This document shows positions 34,407-45,982 of a stretch of DNA of 64,000 bases, one piece after another. Positions within the stretch are counted from its first letter, which is position 1, and each line of letters starts with the position of its first letter. The stretch covers positions 45,704,309-45,768,308 of the forward strand of contig CM070577.1 of assembly GCA_036346355.1 (NCBI GenBank). The letters are read 5' to 3'. The DNA comes from Rhipidocladum racemiflorum. Taxonomy: Eukaryota > Streptophyta > Magnoliopsida > Poales > Poaceae. A program made the position numbers and the translations under genes. The notes under the pieces were generated by a model. It was not told where the DNA came from, ran no database searches, and was given only the letters and a program-made list of their open reading frames with translations.

Positions 34407-35261
34407 GTGATAGAGCTTGTACCTGCACAGCTGATAGCAAAGAGACCCTATCGGATGTCCACCGAAGAATTGGTAGAGATGAAGAAGCAGCTTGAAGAGC
34501 TGATGGAGAAGGGATTCATCAGACCAAGTTCGTCGCCGTGGAGAGCGCCAGTTATGTTCGTCAAGAAGAAGGACGGGAGTTTCAGGATGTGCATTGACTA
34601 CCGTGCACTCAATGAGGTCACCGTGAAGAATAAATACCCGCTACCTAGGATCGATGATCTGTTTGACCAGCTAACAGGAGCTGGAGTCTTCTTCAAGATT
34701 GATCTGAGACCGGGATACCATCAGTTGAAGATCCGATCAGAGGATATTCCGAAGACCGCGTTTTCGTCTAGATACGGACACTATGAGTTTACAGTTATGT
34801 CCTTTGGTTTGACGAATGCGCCAGCCTATTTCATGAATATGATGAATAAGGTGTTCATGGAATATTTGGACAAGTTTGTTGTTGTGTTCATAGATGATAT
34901 CTTAATCTACTCCAAGACAAAGGATGAACATGCAGAGCACTTGAGGCGAGTTTTGGAAAAGCTGAGGGAACAGCAACTCTTCGCTAAGTTCAGCAAGTGC
35001 GACTTTTGGAAGGACAAGGTGGAGTTCCTCGGACATGTGATGACCGCAGAAGGAGTCGCCGTTGATCCGAGCAAGGTGGAAGCTGTGTTACACTGGGAGC
35101 AGCCGAAGACCGTGACCCAGATCCGGAGTTTCCTTGGAATAGAAGGTTACTACCACCGCTCCATTGAAGGCTTTTTGACAATTGCGAGACCTCTCACGCA
35201 ATTGCTGAAAAAGGAGAAGAAGTTTGCATGGACGCCGGAATGCGAGAAAAGTTTGCCATAG
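34407..35261 (+). pseudogene. Reverse transcriptase, copy C, cut by an RNase H deletion
   Basis: Open frame from KRPYRMSTEELVEMKKQLEE to WTPECEK. Catalytic FIDDILIYSK is present. Compared with copies A and B, LRSGYHQ is now LRPGYHQ and GMAGYYRRFIEG is GIEGYYHRSIEG. At about 35250 the sequence jumps from CEK into the middle of RNase H, removing roughly 90 codons that include the first RNase H catalytic Asp region (YCDASRQ). Confidence 0.85.
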
Positions 35262-36553
35262 TGCATGCTTTGAAGTTATGGTGTCACTATTTGATCGGGA
35301 ACAGATGTGAAGTATACACGGATCATAAGAGTCTTAAGTACATCTTCACCCAATCAGACCTGAACATGAGGCAGAGGAGATGGTTGGAATTGATCAAGGA
35401 TTACAATGTCGGAATCCATTACCATCCTGGGAAGGCCAACGTGGTGGCCGATGCCTTGAGTAGGAAGAGCCATACTGTGAATGTACTGATAGCCACAAGT
35501 CACGACGAGCTATGTGAGGATTTCCAGAGAATGCAGATTGAAGTAGTACCAGAAGGATTTTTGGCCGCATTAGAAGTGAAGCCCACCCTGGAGGATCAGA
35601 TCCGAGAAGGACAGAAGGATGATGACAAGATTCGTAGGATTAAGTCCAAGATGGACGAGGGCAAGGCAAAATACTTCAAAATGGACGAGCAAGGCACGTT
35701 ATCGATAAAGAATCGAATCTGTGTACCAAACAAGAAGGAGCTGAAGCAGTTGATCCTAGAGGAAGCTCATGACTCCAAGTATTCAATCCATCCGGGAAGT
35801 GCCAAGATGTATCAGGATTTTAAGAAAAGATTCTGGTGGCCGAGCATGAAGCGTGAAGTTGCCGAACATGTTGAGCTGTGCGACATATGCCAGAGAGTCA
35901 AGGCAATGCATCAGAGGCCAGCAGGACTACTACAGCTGTTGAAGATACCTGAGTGGAAATGGGAGGAAATCGGAATGGACTTCATTACCGGTTTACCCAA
36001 GACTCAAGGAGGATATGACTCCATATGGGTCATAGTGGACCGCTTGACTAAGGTCGCCCATTTTATTCCCGTGAAGATCACTTACTCGGGAGATAAGTTA
36101 GTAGAATTGTACATGACCAGGATCGTTTGTTTGCACGGAGTGCCGAAGAAGATTGTATCGGACAGAGGTACCCAGTTTACCTCGAGGTTCTGGAATAAGT
36201 TGCATGAAGCCATGGGAACGCGTTTGAACTTTATTACAGCATATCACCTGCAGATGGATGGACAGACCGAAAGAGTTAATCAGATATTGGAAGATATGTT
36301 AAGAGCGTGTGCATTGGCTTATGCTACCTCTTGGGATAAAAGTCTGCCGTATGCTGAGTTCAGCTACAACAATAGCTATCAAGCAAGTTTGCAAATGTCA
36401 CCATTTGAGGCACTATACGGTCGACCTTGTCGAACACCGTTGAACTGGAATGAGACAGGTGAACACCGTGTCTTTGGGCCGGACATTCTTCAGGAAGCTG
36501 AAGAGCAGATTGCCATGATCCGGGAAAGACTGAAGATAGCACAGTCAAGACAA
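35249..36553 (+). pseudogene. RNase H (partial) and integrase, copy C
   Basis: The frame resumes at KFAIVHALKLW, with RNase H remnants CEVYTDHKSLKYIF and HPGKANVVADALSRK. Integrase follows: zinc-binding HHCC region (HPGSAKMYQ...CDICQ), and core residues D (GMDFITGLP), D (VSDRGTQFTS) and E (MDGQTERVNQ), all in place. It ends at KIAQSRQ (about 36553), so the C-terminal part, including any chromodomain, is gone and the frame runs on into unrelated leader DNA. Integrase is otherwise open. Confidence 0.85.
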
Positions 36554-39500
36554 AATTCACCCACTAAAAGGCTTAATCAAATTTTTACGCCCAAATCCTC
36601 ACGTCAAACCCTTCATACTACTATCACAACCAACCTGATGAACTCAGAACAACTTCTCTTTTCAACTTCATTCACGAAACCTTAATTTCATTCCTCAACC
36701 TGTCTACCACAACTTATTAATCTCAAGATGACCCAATCAAAGCGAATCACATCTCTTTTAACAGCATCTCTACCAACAAATCACCAACGGTGTCTTATTA
36801 ATAACTGGGGTTCTAAACGAGAACCTCTAAAGAATCAATTACACAAAATCCTATCTCTTCCAATTATTTGACCTTTTTCACAAAGAATCAAAATTAACTA
36901 ATGACATCTACGCACATAGCCTTCATCGACAATACTTTCCTTTCGAGCACAAACCATGATACACTTTCATTCTATCCTCTCCCAGACATAACACACACCC
37001 AGGGACAACTAGCTAAGGCAATGTTCACGACAGAACACTTTATTTCAAATTACCATCACCTTTTTAACAACCAACCATAATCTCAACAAAATTTCAACCG
37101 ACTCACCAGCTTCCATCATAACCACCTTTTGAACCACAACCAAGTTCTACGCCTAGCCCAACCTAGGGCTGTAGATTCTTACCAAACCACAACTGAATTT
37201 TTTTATGAGGGTCTTGCCCTCACATTTCCTCACTCAATTACTACCAAGCCCATGAGTATAATCTTCCATTATACTCAACAATTTCGTAAGCATTTCTGTT
37301 CATATCTCAAATGAGAATGCCAACAAAGAGCAACTCCCTTTAGCCGGATGAACCACATTCATCAACTTGAACCCAAAGCGCTACAAATCACTTTGGAACA
37401 AAGATTCGACAACATCCAAAGACCACTCTTTTTTTTCTTTTCCTAAGTCAAGCCGCAAAGGAAAAACTCAGATCTCAAATCAATGCGATACATTTCGCAT
37501 CGGGGAGCACTCAAACAAAAGAGAGACTCCACACAATTCTTTGACAGAAGTTCTCAACATCCAAAACATCTCAACTCGCTTTCACCAAAGCCAAACCTCT
37601 CATTTTCACCAAAATCAACATTTTGGAAAGAAACCGTTTCTCAAATCACACACAAGAACCCACAACCATCTCAGTAACTCTTAAGGAGAAAGGAAATTCA
37701 AATCTGTAACATAACCAAAATTCCAGCATTTATCCATTCTTTATTTCCATGTTAAAAAGCACAGGAAATATCGATGCCTGACATGAATGCAAATTTTTTT
37801 TCAAGAGCACTCCGGATTAGTCATATATCCATATATGACTTTCTCACCGACCTGGCTCATCATCTCTTTTATGATAAACATCGCATTTTAACCAAAGTCA
37901 AAAAAAAAATTCAGGAGAGAACATCAATTCTCAAATCAAACAACTACACCCACAACCGCTACAAATTCTCTCAAAGAGAAAGGGAGCCTCATTCCCAAAA
38001 GAAAACACTTCACCAACAAAATCACTCATGGAACATTCATAAGATCCACTTTTTAAAGCACTTGCAAACACCGCACACATTTTCCAAATAAAATCAACTC
38101 TAAACACAATAGAGTTACAAGTTAAGTGCTTAACTCCAGGGTTTCCAACACAACCCACCATGTCCATTTACTTCCTTTACGTATGGTTTCCAAAGATAAT
38201 TTAGTTGAAAGCGAAAGAGCGCGATCCACTCCAAACTTTTGGGTGAAAATCCATACTCATAGCCTAAGCTAAACAAATTTGCCAAACCAAAGATTGGCAT
38301 GATTCAATAACATACAATATTCCGGAATCCATCAAGTTACATTTCCAAAACTACTCTTTCATCCATATTTCCAATCATCAAAGTCAAATTCGTAACTTGA
38401 CAAGATGCCACTTACTCAGGGGAGATCTATTGCACACTAATCAAGACGCCCTAACAAAAGGGTAGGCACTCCCATAAAGTTTATACATTCATTTAAATCC
38501 GTAAACCTTTAAAAGAAGATTCGACTCGAATCCCACCATTTTTCGCATTCCAATACTCTGAGCCATTAAGGATTTCATAATCACCAAATCCTGAGAAGTC
38601 CAACACTATTGAACACAAGTTACAACATCTAATATTTGATAAAAACACTTCCTACTAATCATGTACCCACCACCGGTCATAAGATCATCAAACTCTATCC
38701 ATGTCTATCTTATAGCAATCAACAAGGAGAACCACATTCTCACAACTTTGGCACAACGAACCTACTAGTTACCTCAACATAAGACTCATGTCAACTTCTT
38801 CTTTTGGTCTACCAACCACTATGACTCATCATTCATATAACTGTTTATCCCAAGCTTAAAACACATCCCTTCATCACTTATTTTGGCATAAACAACAAAT
38901 GCCTCTCCCACAAACCATAAGGTACTTACTCAATATCCCTAGTTCATTCAACCAATGAATAATTCTAACCACTCAATACAATCTCCATTAGACATCTTTC
39001 ATAACTACGGATCCCAGACAGACATCTGTCAAGGACAATTTCAACCATTCCTTCAATCATTCCATATCCCTATTCTTTGATTACCCATCAATTAAGTCAT
39101 TTTGCCGATTCACCGTTTACTCGACCCCTAAATAACAAACCCAACAATCCTCTAGTCTTTACACCATAACCTCACTATACTAATTTGTCACCCAGGAAGT
39201 TCTAGACCTTCTCAACCGCAATCAACACTTGCTAATCTCTAACTTCCGATAACTCCCATAACTCACAACACTCTGCATAAAACACTAATCAACTTTCACT
39301 TTGGATCACCTATCATCCGGATTCATCATCTCCATCAACACAATAGTTTAGGTTGTCTTTAAACAACCAACACAATCACTTTAACAGAATCAATACCCCA
39401 CATCATCCGAAAACTCTAATTCCTCGACATACACATAACTTCTTGAACATCTACGTGGGTCACGCACTCCACTCTTAAGAAAACTACAGTTTCTCAAGAA

Positions 39501-40620
39501 AAGAACACCCCAAAACACCTTTCTTTCCAGAAAACCCAACCATAAAACACAAGAAAAATCAACTATTTAAATTCCCAAATGCTGACATGCAGCTACTCTA
39601 CCAATCTCGAAATTAACAACTTCCACGAAAGAAGATGGATGCAAGAGGGAAGACCAAACGATTAACCAACTCCTTTTCAGATAAAGTCTTAACACCAAAC
39701 TCCAAACTTCCACGAAACAACCGGGTTTTCAGGGATGATCTCCCAACCAAGTCAAACATCCCCCTTACTCTTACAAAGACACATACTTCAGCCCTGATCA
39801 CCAGGTCTGGCACAACACCACAAACTCTGCTAATCCCAGAGAAAGACAAACACAAGAATAAATCGAGAGCTTCCTCTGTAAAGCAATCAACAACGTCGGA
39901 CACCAAAACTGAAATGGCAATCCGAAATAGGCATAGCACTAAACTCTTCTTCTTTGTTTTCAACAAAAGAAGGCAAAACCAAACAAAAACCGCCGAAATA
40001 CCATCAGCGAAAAACTCAACACCAAGCACCTTTCCTTGATTTCCAATCACTTAAAACCACAAAAACCAACCCAAACCGATCGTTAGAACGGTAAAAGAAA
40101 TATAAAAGGATCCACCATCAACTCTTCCATTTGACTCTAACCAACTACTCGAACTACAACAGAAAGGATAAGCACTCTTCTCCTACAGGGGTTAAAATTC
40201 TTCGGTGATGGCGTTAACCAGTCACACCGTCGAACCACACCCTTACTAAGAACAAAAAGAGGTGACCGAAACCCTTCAGCACCACAACCCCACTGTATCA
40301 AACATATAGCATCTCAATCAATACTTCCATGAATATAACATCATACTTCATCAAAATGCAGCATTAAACATCAGAGCATAAATACAATATTAAAGCAGAT
40401 AGCATCGGTACCCATACCCTTCCTACTGTGCATCAGAGTGTGTCAAGTTTTAAATTAGTTAACCAAACTATTTCAGATTTTAAGGTTATTGACCTAAGGC
40501 CAAATTTTAACAAGTAAACCTATGCCATGTTTCTACTTTTCCAAGTCAATATTTTAGTTTACTCTAGAGTAAATTACTACATTCACATTCCATGGACCTA
40601 AAGCCTGCTCTGATACCAAC
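36554..40620 (-). mobile_element. L-family internal leader, 4.1 kb, no convincing coding sequence
   Basis: Lies directly inside the 5' LTR and PBS of a minus-strand element. No frame shows a retroelement domain; overlapping open frames at 39613-40050 (both strands) look accidental. Part of it (about 37880-38190) is repeated at 6032-6368. It contains a modified copy of the LTR's TCATAAC/GAAAG box (37810-37860) and the 16-bp palindrome TTTACTCTAGAGTAAA (40558-40573). A large non-coding internal region is the mark of a LARD-type non-autonomous element. The left end is cut by the chromovirus array. Confidence 0.65.
40607..40618 (-). other. Primer-binding site (initiator-Met tRNA), L family
   Basis: TGGTATCAGAGC on the minus strand, two bases inside the LTR that starts at 40621. 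The duplicate is at 56000-56011. Confidence 0.9.
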
Positions 40621-41417
40621 TGTAACACCCCGGCATCTATTATGCCCTAGATGTCACCAAACATAGACTAAACAACATCTAAAGGTAAATTACAGCAAGG
40701 GAGTAAATGCAAAAATCGAAAACTTCGGCAGCATCTCCTTTGTTTTTCCATGGTACGGAGCATCAACAATATTATCACAAGATATATCATAATGGGAAGC
40801 ATCTAAAGCAGCAATAACAGGTGATGTAGCAACTATTTAAGTCTAGGATAATGAATTTAACCACTCCATGATCTAAAACGAAGTAAATAATATGACCAAG
40901 CACACAAATAAGGCATACTCCAAGTTCTCCACGCATTAACTTCTAATCACAACTACGAATGGCAAAATTGTGTATGTCTTAATGAGTGAAACTTTGTGAA
41001 GATGTGCCACTAAGCCCCTTTCCCGCATGCCGATTTCATGGTACCTAAAAATAACATAAAACACAAGCGTGAGTTCATCACTCGGCAAAGTGTATTGCAA
41101 TGGAACAAGAAAACACATTCCAATACCTTCATCACTACTTTTCATATTCAACATCATAATCATCTCATATTCACATTGTATGCATCTCATTGACCTCATC
41201 ATATAACATCATCATATAACATCATCATATAATGCAATGCAATGCACATGTCTCCTTGAAGCACATACCGGTATTGCCGAGTGCACACCCGTCGGCGTGC
41301 ACCCTCTTTCCCCTTCCATCCCGTAGATGGAGGGTGCCTACTCCTCGCTTCCATTCACAACCGTGGATGGAATCACGAGGTAGGACTTACTCAATGGTGC
41401 TCCGGATTAGTCATAAC
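40621..41417 (-). repeat. L-family 5' LTR, cut by the Tat element
   Basis: Starts TGTAACACCCCGGCATC beside the PBS and stops at TCATAAC, where the Tat LTR begins. The expected continuation (TTTCTCACCGACC) is not found on the other side of the Tat DNA. Instead a second copy of this region begins 1.24 kb earlier at 55561. Confidence 0.85.
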
Positions 41418-41822
41418 TGTCGACGATTGATTTCGCCGGCAATGAGATTTGTGATTCTAGGGGATTTGTGTTAGATCGGAGCAGGATGGTAACACAGGAT
41501 GCGAGGGCAATCTTTTTAGACAGGTTCAGGCTCTCACGGTGGAGATAATACCCTAGTCCTGTGTTCTTGGATATATGAGTCTTCCCTCTTCTTTCTCTTC
41601 TCCCCTCTCTTTTAATACTAGGGGAAAGATATGCCGCACAATGGGCGCCACCTGGCCCTGAACATGGTGGCTTCATGAGTACATACTTTCTCTCTTATCG
41701 ACTGGGCCCCGCTACACCCAGGGATGCGGTCGTGCCTTCCCCGACCTGCGCCTGCCACTCCGCCAGGTTCCGGCACCTGCAGACTCTGCCGATGTCAGAC
41801 CGCCTGCTTCGCTTTTTGACGG

Positions 41823-43081
41823 TGAAGGATCATTGTTTTTGATCCATTTGTTTTTGATGATGAGTATTTGAAAAGAGTTGAAATTGATTTGATTATTTGA
41901 TAAGATTTGAAAGTGGTTTGATTATTTAGTGGTTGTATGGATTAACTTGAGTCAAGTCGCGGACTTGGGCTCGGAAATTGTTTGTGTATTTTTTCACGTG
42001 CAGGTGTTGCTTGAGGTCGAACGTGGTCAGTGACGGGTCCGAGACTAGGTTCAGGGAGTAACTGAGGTCGTGAGGGTCGAGGGTGTCATGCGAGACGTTC
42101 GGACTAGAGAACAGTGCACGTGAGGTCGAGATCGTTGCAGCAGAAGCGGCAGCGTGGCCGTGACGCTGTTTACGAAATTTTTAAATGCATGTGTAGATAC
42201 AGTATTTATGCATGTGTGCGTGTGTGTCATGCATATGTGTGTGCGTGTGTTGCACATGTGTGTGTGTGAGTTGTGTCGTGAGAGCAAGTGAGTGAGCATG
42301 TGTGTGCCATACGTGAGGTTGCATGGACATGCAAGCATGCATGACGTGATGCATGTGTGCATGGGGTGAGAAATTCCATGCCGTGTGAAGTGGTTGTTTG
42401 CATGCGTAATTAATGGATGCATGTGAGAGAGTATGCATTAGTGCGTGTGTGTTTTTGAGTCGGCAAGGGTTTTGGGTCAGCAGGAAAGAATCCGACTGGA
42501 AGCAGGCTGCCGTACGTGAGTTGCTGTCCGAGTTGATTTTCTTCCGAGTGGCCGGCATAAGCTGTGTACGAATCAACATGAAGATGAAGAATAGGAAAAG
42601 GATTCCTGTTCTCTTGTCCTTTAAATAGAGGGTTCTAGGGGCTTAGAACTCATCCAATGCAAAGGGCAAGAAGCAAAAGGTGCCTACAACAAAGAAAAGC
42701 TTTTGTGCTCTCTTTAGTTTGTTTAGGGTTTTCTAATCTTGTGAGATTAGAGATTTTGTTTAGGGTTTTCTAATCATTGAAGATTAGAAGATTTTTTTTT
42801 GGTGTCATCTTGTTGAAGATGGCTTTGGAATAAAAAGATAAGTTTATGCAATATTCTCTTATTTTTTTTCTTTGATTCTTGATTAGAAGGTTTGTTCGAT
42901 TTTTGATAGAACTAGTTTTGATTTTTGTTCGACTTGTCGCGCTAATTAATCTAGGGTTTTGATCTCTACAATATTAGATATTCTTCCGCTATTTAGGGGT
43001 CTTTAATTTTCCGAAAGAAATAGTTGAATTTTATTCGGCATCTATTCACCCCCCCCCTCTAGTTGCCTACTCGGTCCTACA
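41823..43081 (+). mobile_element. Copia solo LTR (Sirevirus-like), TSD GACGG
   Basis: 1259 bp from TGAAGGATCATTG to ACTCGGTCCTACA. GACGG is duplicated at 41818-41822 and 43082-43086, and the uninterrupted site is seen in the other Tat LTR at about 50254. The CACCCCCCCCCTCTAG stretch near its end is typical of grass copia LTRs. A TATA-like TTTAAATAGAGGG is at about 42620. A TG/TGCG-rich tract covers 42190-42300. Confidence 0.9.
42185..42300. repeat. TG-rich microsatellite-like tract
   Basis: Irregular TGTGTGCG/CATGTG repeats in the copia solo LTR. Open frames rich in His/Thr on the other strand come from this tract. Confidence 0.7.
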
Positions 43082-43691
43082 GACGGGTTGTTTGGGCGTG
43101 TCACGGAGCTTCGTTGAAGGGTCGGCGAGCTGCCTTGGGGAAGAAGTCGGGCCATCCCCCGGGCCTATCGTGGCGCTTCTAGACTCTGGGCCTAGTATTC
43201 CGCCTTCGGCCCAGTTGGATGTAGGTCTCTCTTGCGGGACCCCCATCTCAGACATCCCACAGCAGCCCCCAAGTGCTTTAGGATCGGATTTCCTCCTCTT
43301 ATCCTGTCATAAAGATTCTGTGGGAAAAACAAATCATAAAGAACTTGTTAAGTAAGGCCACCGTGGTTAGTTGGCTCGGGGCCGAGTGGTACCCGCACCC
43401 ATTTGCGGTGCGCGGTGATCGGCTTGCAAAGCTCGATCGACCCTCGTGGGGCGTACCTTGGTCTTTTGGCTCGTGGCCGAGTGGTACCCGCGCCCGTTTA
43501 CAGTGCGCGGCAACCTGCTTGTCGCTCAGCTGACCCTCATGGGGCGTACCATAATCTTTTGGCTCGTGGTCGAGTGGTACCCACGCCCATTTACGGTGCG
43601 CAGCAACTGGCTTATCGCTCAGCTGGCCCTCGTGGGGCGTACTTGGTCTTTTGGCTCGTGGCCGAGTGGTACCCGCGCCCGTTTACGGTGC

Positions 43692-43809
43692 GCGGCAATA
43701 TTGGGACGACTGTACTAGAGCATCGATCGTTATTCCCGAGTGGATGGTAGCTTCTTTTAGCTTAGTCTTTTCTAACTCGTGCGCTAGTACAGTCGTCCCG
43801 ATATTGCCG
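43692..43809. repeat. 26-bp inverted repeat at the truncated LTR edge
   Basis: Arms 43692-43717 and 43784-43809 are complementary with one mismatch (CGGCAATATTGGGACGACTG versus its complement) around a 66-bp loop. It lies exactly where the left LTR stops matching the middle LTR. Confidence 0.8.
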
Positions 43810-43978
43810 CTTGATGTGATCTCATATCAAACATGCACTTTCGTGTATTCTGTATCGGCACGGCTCGGATCAGACGATACGCTAGTATAGTGTTAACCAC
43901 TCGGGATTAATCGGGTCACTGATCAAAGTACTAAGCAATCGGGAGCTTTATTTAATGCACGGGAGCGAGATACATAAC

Positions 43979-45982
43979 TTATGCGTAGAAGCGGCGTAGT
44001 TGTTCGGCGTTCCAAGTATTCGCCAGGATCTCGCCATCTTCCCGTCTGAGCCGATAGGCGCCCGGCCGGACCGTCTCCTCCACAATGTACGGGCCTTCCC
44101 AAATTGGAGAGAGCTTGTGTTCACTTTTCTGGTTTCTCCTGAGGACGAGATCTCCTTTTGAAAAGGCCCTACTTCTAACATTGCGAGAATGGTAACGCCG
44201 AAGTCCTTGGAGGTACTTGGCCGACTGGATGGCTGCAACGTTTCGAGCTTCCTCGAGTTGATCAAGCTCTACCATTCGGCTCCCCTCGGACTCGGCTTCC
44301 TTGTAATTCCGAACCCTCATGGATTCGAATTCTAGTTCGGTCGGCAGAACTGCCTCTGAACCGTAAACTAGGAAAAAGGGAGTTTGTCCAGTTGCCCGGC
44401 TGGGAGTGGTTCTGAGTCCCCAGAGTACCGACGGTAGCTCTTTCACCCATCGGGCAGCGTATGGTTTGAGGCGATCGAAGATCCTGGCCTTGAGGCCCTG
44501 GAGGACTAGGCCGTTAACCCGCTCCACTTGCCCATTGCTCCGTGGATGAGCTACCGAGGCGAAGCAAACCTTGATTCCGACACCTTCGCACCACCCTTGG
44601 AACTCTTCACTTCTGAATTGGGTGCCGTTGTCTGTAATGATCCGGTTGGGGACTCCGAATCTGACCACGATATCCTGGAAGAACTCCTTGGCCTTAAGCG
44701 CAGTGATCGTGGCGACTGGTTTAGCTTCGATCCACTTGGTGAACTTGTCGACGGCTACGAAAAGGTAGGTGAAACCACCTTGCGCCTTCTTGAGTGGGCC
44801 GACTAAGTCGAGCCCCCAGACCGCAAAGGGCCAAGAGATGGGGATAGTTTGTAGCTCCTGTGCCGGCAAGTGTGTCTGCCTTGCATAGAACTGGCAGCCC
44901 TCGCAAGTTCGAACGATCTCCTTGGCATCTGTCACCGCCGTAGGCCAAAAGAAGCCCTGGCGATAAGCTTTCCCAACCAAGGCGCTTGACGCCGCGTGAT
45001 GGCCGCACATCCCCGAGTGGATTTCTTTGAGCAGGTCTCTTCCCACTTGTTCCGAAATGCACCGCCTGAGGACACCTGAGGTGCTCTTCCGAAAAAGCTC
45101 CTCGCCAACCACCACGTAGGATTTGGCTTGTCGGGAGATGCGCTCGGCCAGAGCGGTTGCTTCTGGAAGTTTATCCTTCAGGAGATAATCCAGATATAGG
45201 GCCGTCCAGTCGGGGTTGATGAGCAGGACTCCGGTCTCGGGGTCCTTAGTTGGCCCTCGTCGTTTTGCAACAGTCGGTTCGTAAAGATCCTGGACGAAGA
45301 TACCACTCGGGACGTCTACCCGAGTGGCTCCCATTTTAGCCAACTCGTCGGCTGCCTCATTATTGCGGCGGAGGACATGGACCAGCTCCAGACCGTCAAA
45401 CTTGCCTTCCAATTCTCGGACTTGCTGGCAGTACGCCGTCATAGTTTGATCGACACACGACCAGTCCTTCTGTACTTGGCTCACCACCAACTGGGAGTCA
45501 CCGCGAACCTCCAGTCGTCGGATTCCAAGCGATGTGGCGATGCGGAGCCCGTGGATGAGCGCCTCGTACTCTGCGGCATTGTTTGAGGCCGGGAAGTGAA
45601 TCCGAAGGACGTACTTCAACCTATCACCTTTTGGCGAGACGAGGAGAATTCCCGCCCTGGCTCCACCAAGCATAAGGGATCCATCGAAGTGCATGGTCCA
45701 ATACTCCGGCTCTTCTTCCATGCGAGGAACTTGGGATTCAGTCCACTCGACCGTAAAGTCGGCCAGAGCTTGGGACTTGACGGCGGTGCGCGGCTTGAAT
45801 GAGATGTCGAAGGCTGCAAGCTCAGCCGCCCACTTTGAGATTCTCCCAGAAGCCTCTCGATTGTGGAGGACTTCTCTCACGGGGAAAGAAGTCACTACTG
45901 AAATCGAGTGCCCTTGGAAATAATGCTTCAGCTTCCTCGACAAGATCAAAATCACGTACAACAGCTTCTGAACTTGAGGATA
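43979..45982 (-). pseudogene. Tat pol: RNase H and integrase part
   Basis: Same frame as RT, following a TGA at 45985-45983. First come the end of the retroviral-type RNase H region (LYVILILSRKLKHYFQGH) and a plant-type RNase H (MHFDGSLMLGGARAGILLVS, ASNNAAEYEALIHGL, EVRGDSQLVVSQV) characteristic of Tat elements. Integrase follows, with the zinc-binding HH..CC region (CEGCQFYARQ) and core D (WGLDLVGPL), D (ITDNGTQFRS) and E (RSNGQVERVNG). The C-terminus is complete (LANTWNAEQLRRFYA, stop at 43979). No frameshift over 660 codons. Confidence 0.9.

Larger units (their letters stand above)
28494..36553 (+). mobile_element. Chromovirus (Tekay/Del-like) coding array, LTR-less, internally tandem
   Basis: Three head-to-tail pieces of one family: RT (28494-29270), then accessory-ORF end-gag-PR-RT (29271-32325), then accessory-ORF end-gag-PR-RT-RNase H-IN (32326-36553). 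Both internal joins fuse the same RNase H point (after GLGCV) to the end of the upstream ORF. Neither side has an LTR, PBS, PPT or TSD. The lineage is judged from the RT and integrase style and from the zinc-knuckle gag shared with the 1-6031 element. Confidence 0.8.
40168..41417. repeat. Left copy of a 1.25-kb duplication flanking the Tat DNA
   Basis: Aligns with 55561-56797 with a few percent scattered, mostly transition, differences and one 13-bp unit fewer in the right copy (CATATAACATCAT repeats near 41210). It covers leader, PBS and part of the LTR. Confidence 0.85.
41418..43692 (-). repeat. Left (3') LTR of the Tat element, truncated, with nested copia LTR
   Basis: Starts TGTCGACGATTG like 49853 and matches it up to the tandem repeat. 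Outside the nested copia LTR it has four ~93-bp units (43385-43692), against nine in the other LTR. After 43692 the match ends, so the remaining LTR end and PPT are missing. Confidence 0.8.

Noticed and set aside
28494..36553. Treating the array as three independent insertions
   Set aside because: There are no LTRs, PBS, PPT or TSDs between units, and both joins are the same; a tandem rearrangement fits better.
39613..40050. Overlapping open frames of about 140 codons on both strands
   Set aside because: No domain, overlapping antisense frames, and biased composition in a non-coding leader.
40607..40618. Possible tRNA gene at TGGTATCAGAGC sites
   Set aside because: Only the short primer-binding match is present, with no cloverleaf around it.
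42185..42300. TG-rich tract as a promoter element
   Set aside because: Simple repeat inside a solo LTR; no positional evidence for regulation.
44528..44806. Plus-strand frames opposite Tat pol
   Set aside because: Shadows of the integrase gene on the other strand, with no domain of their own.
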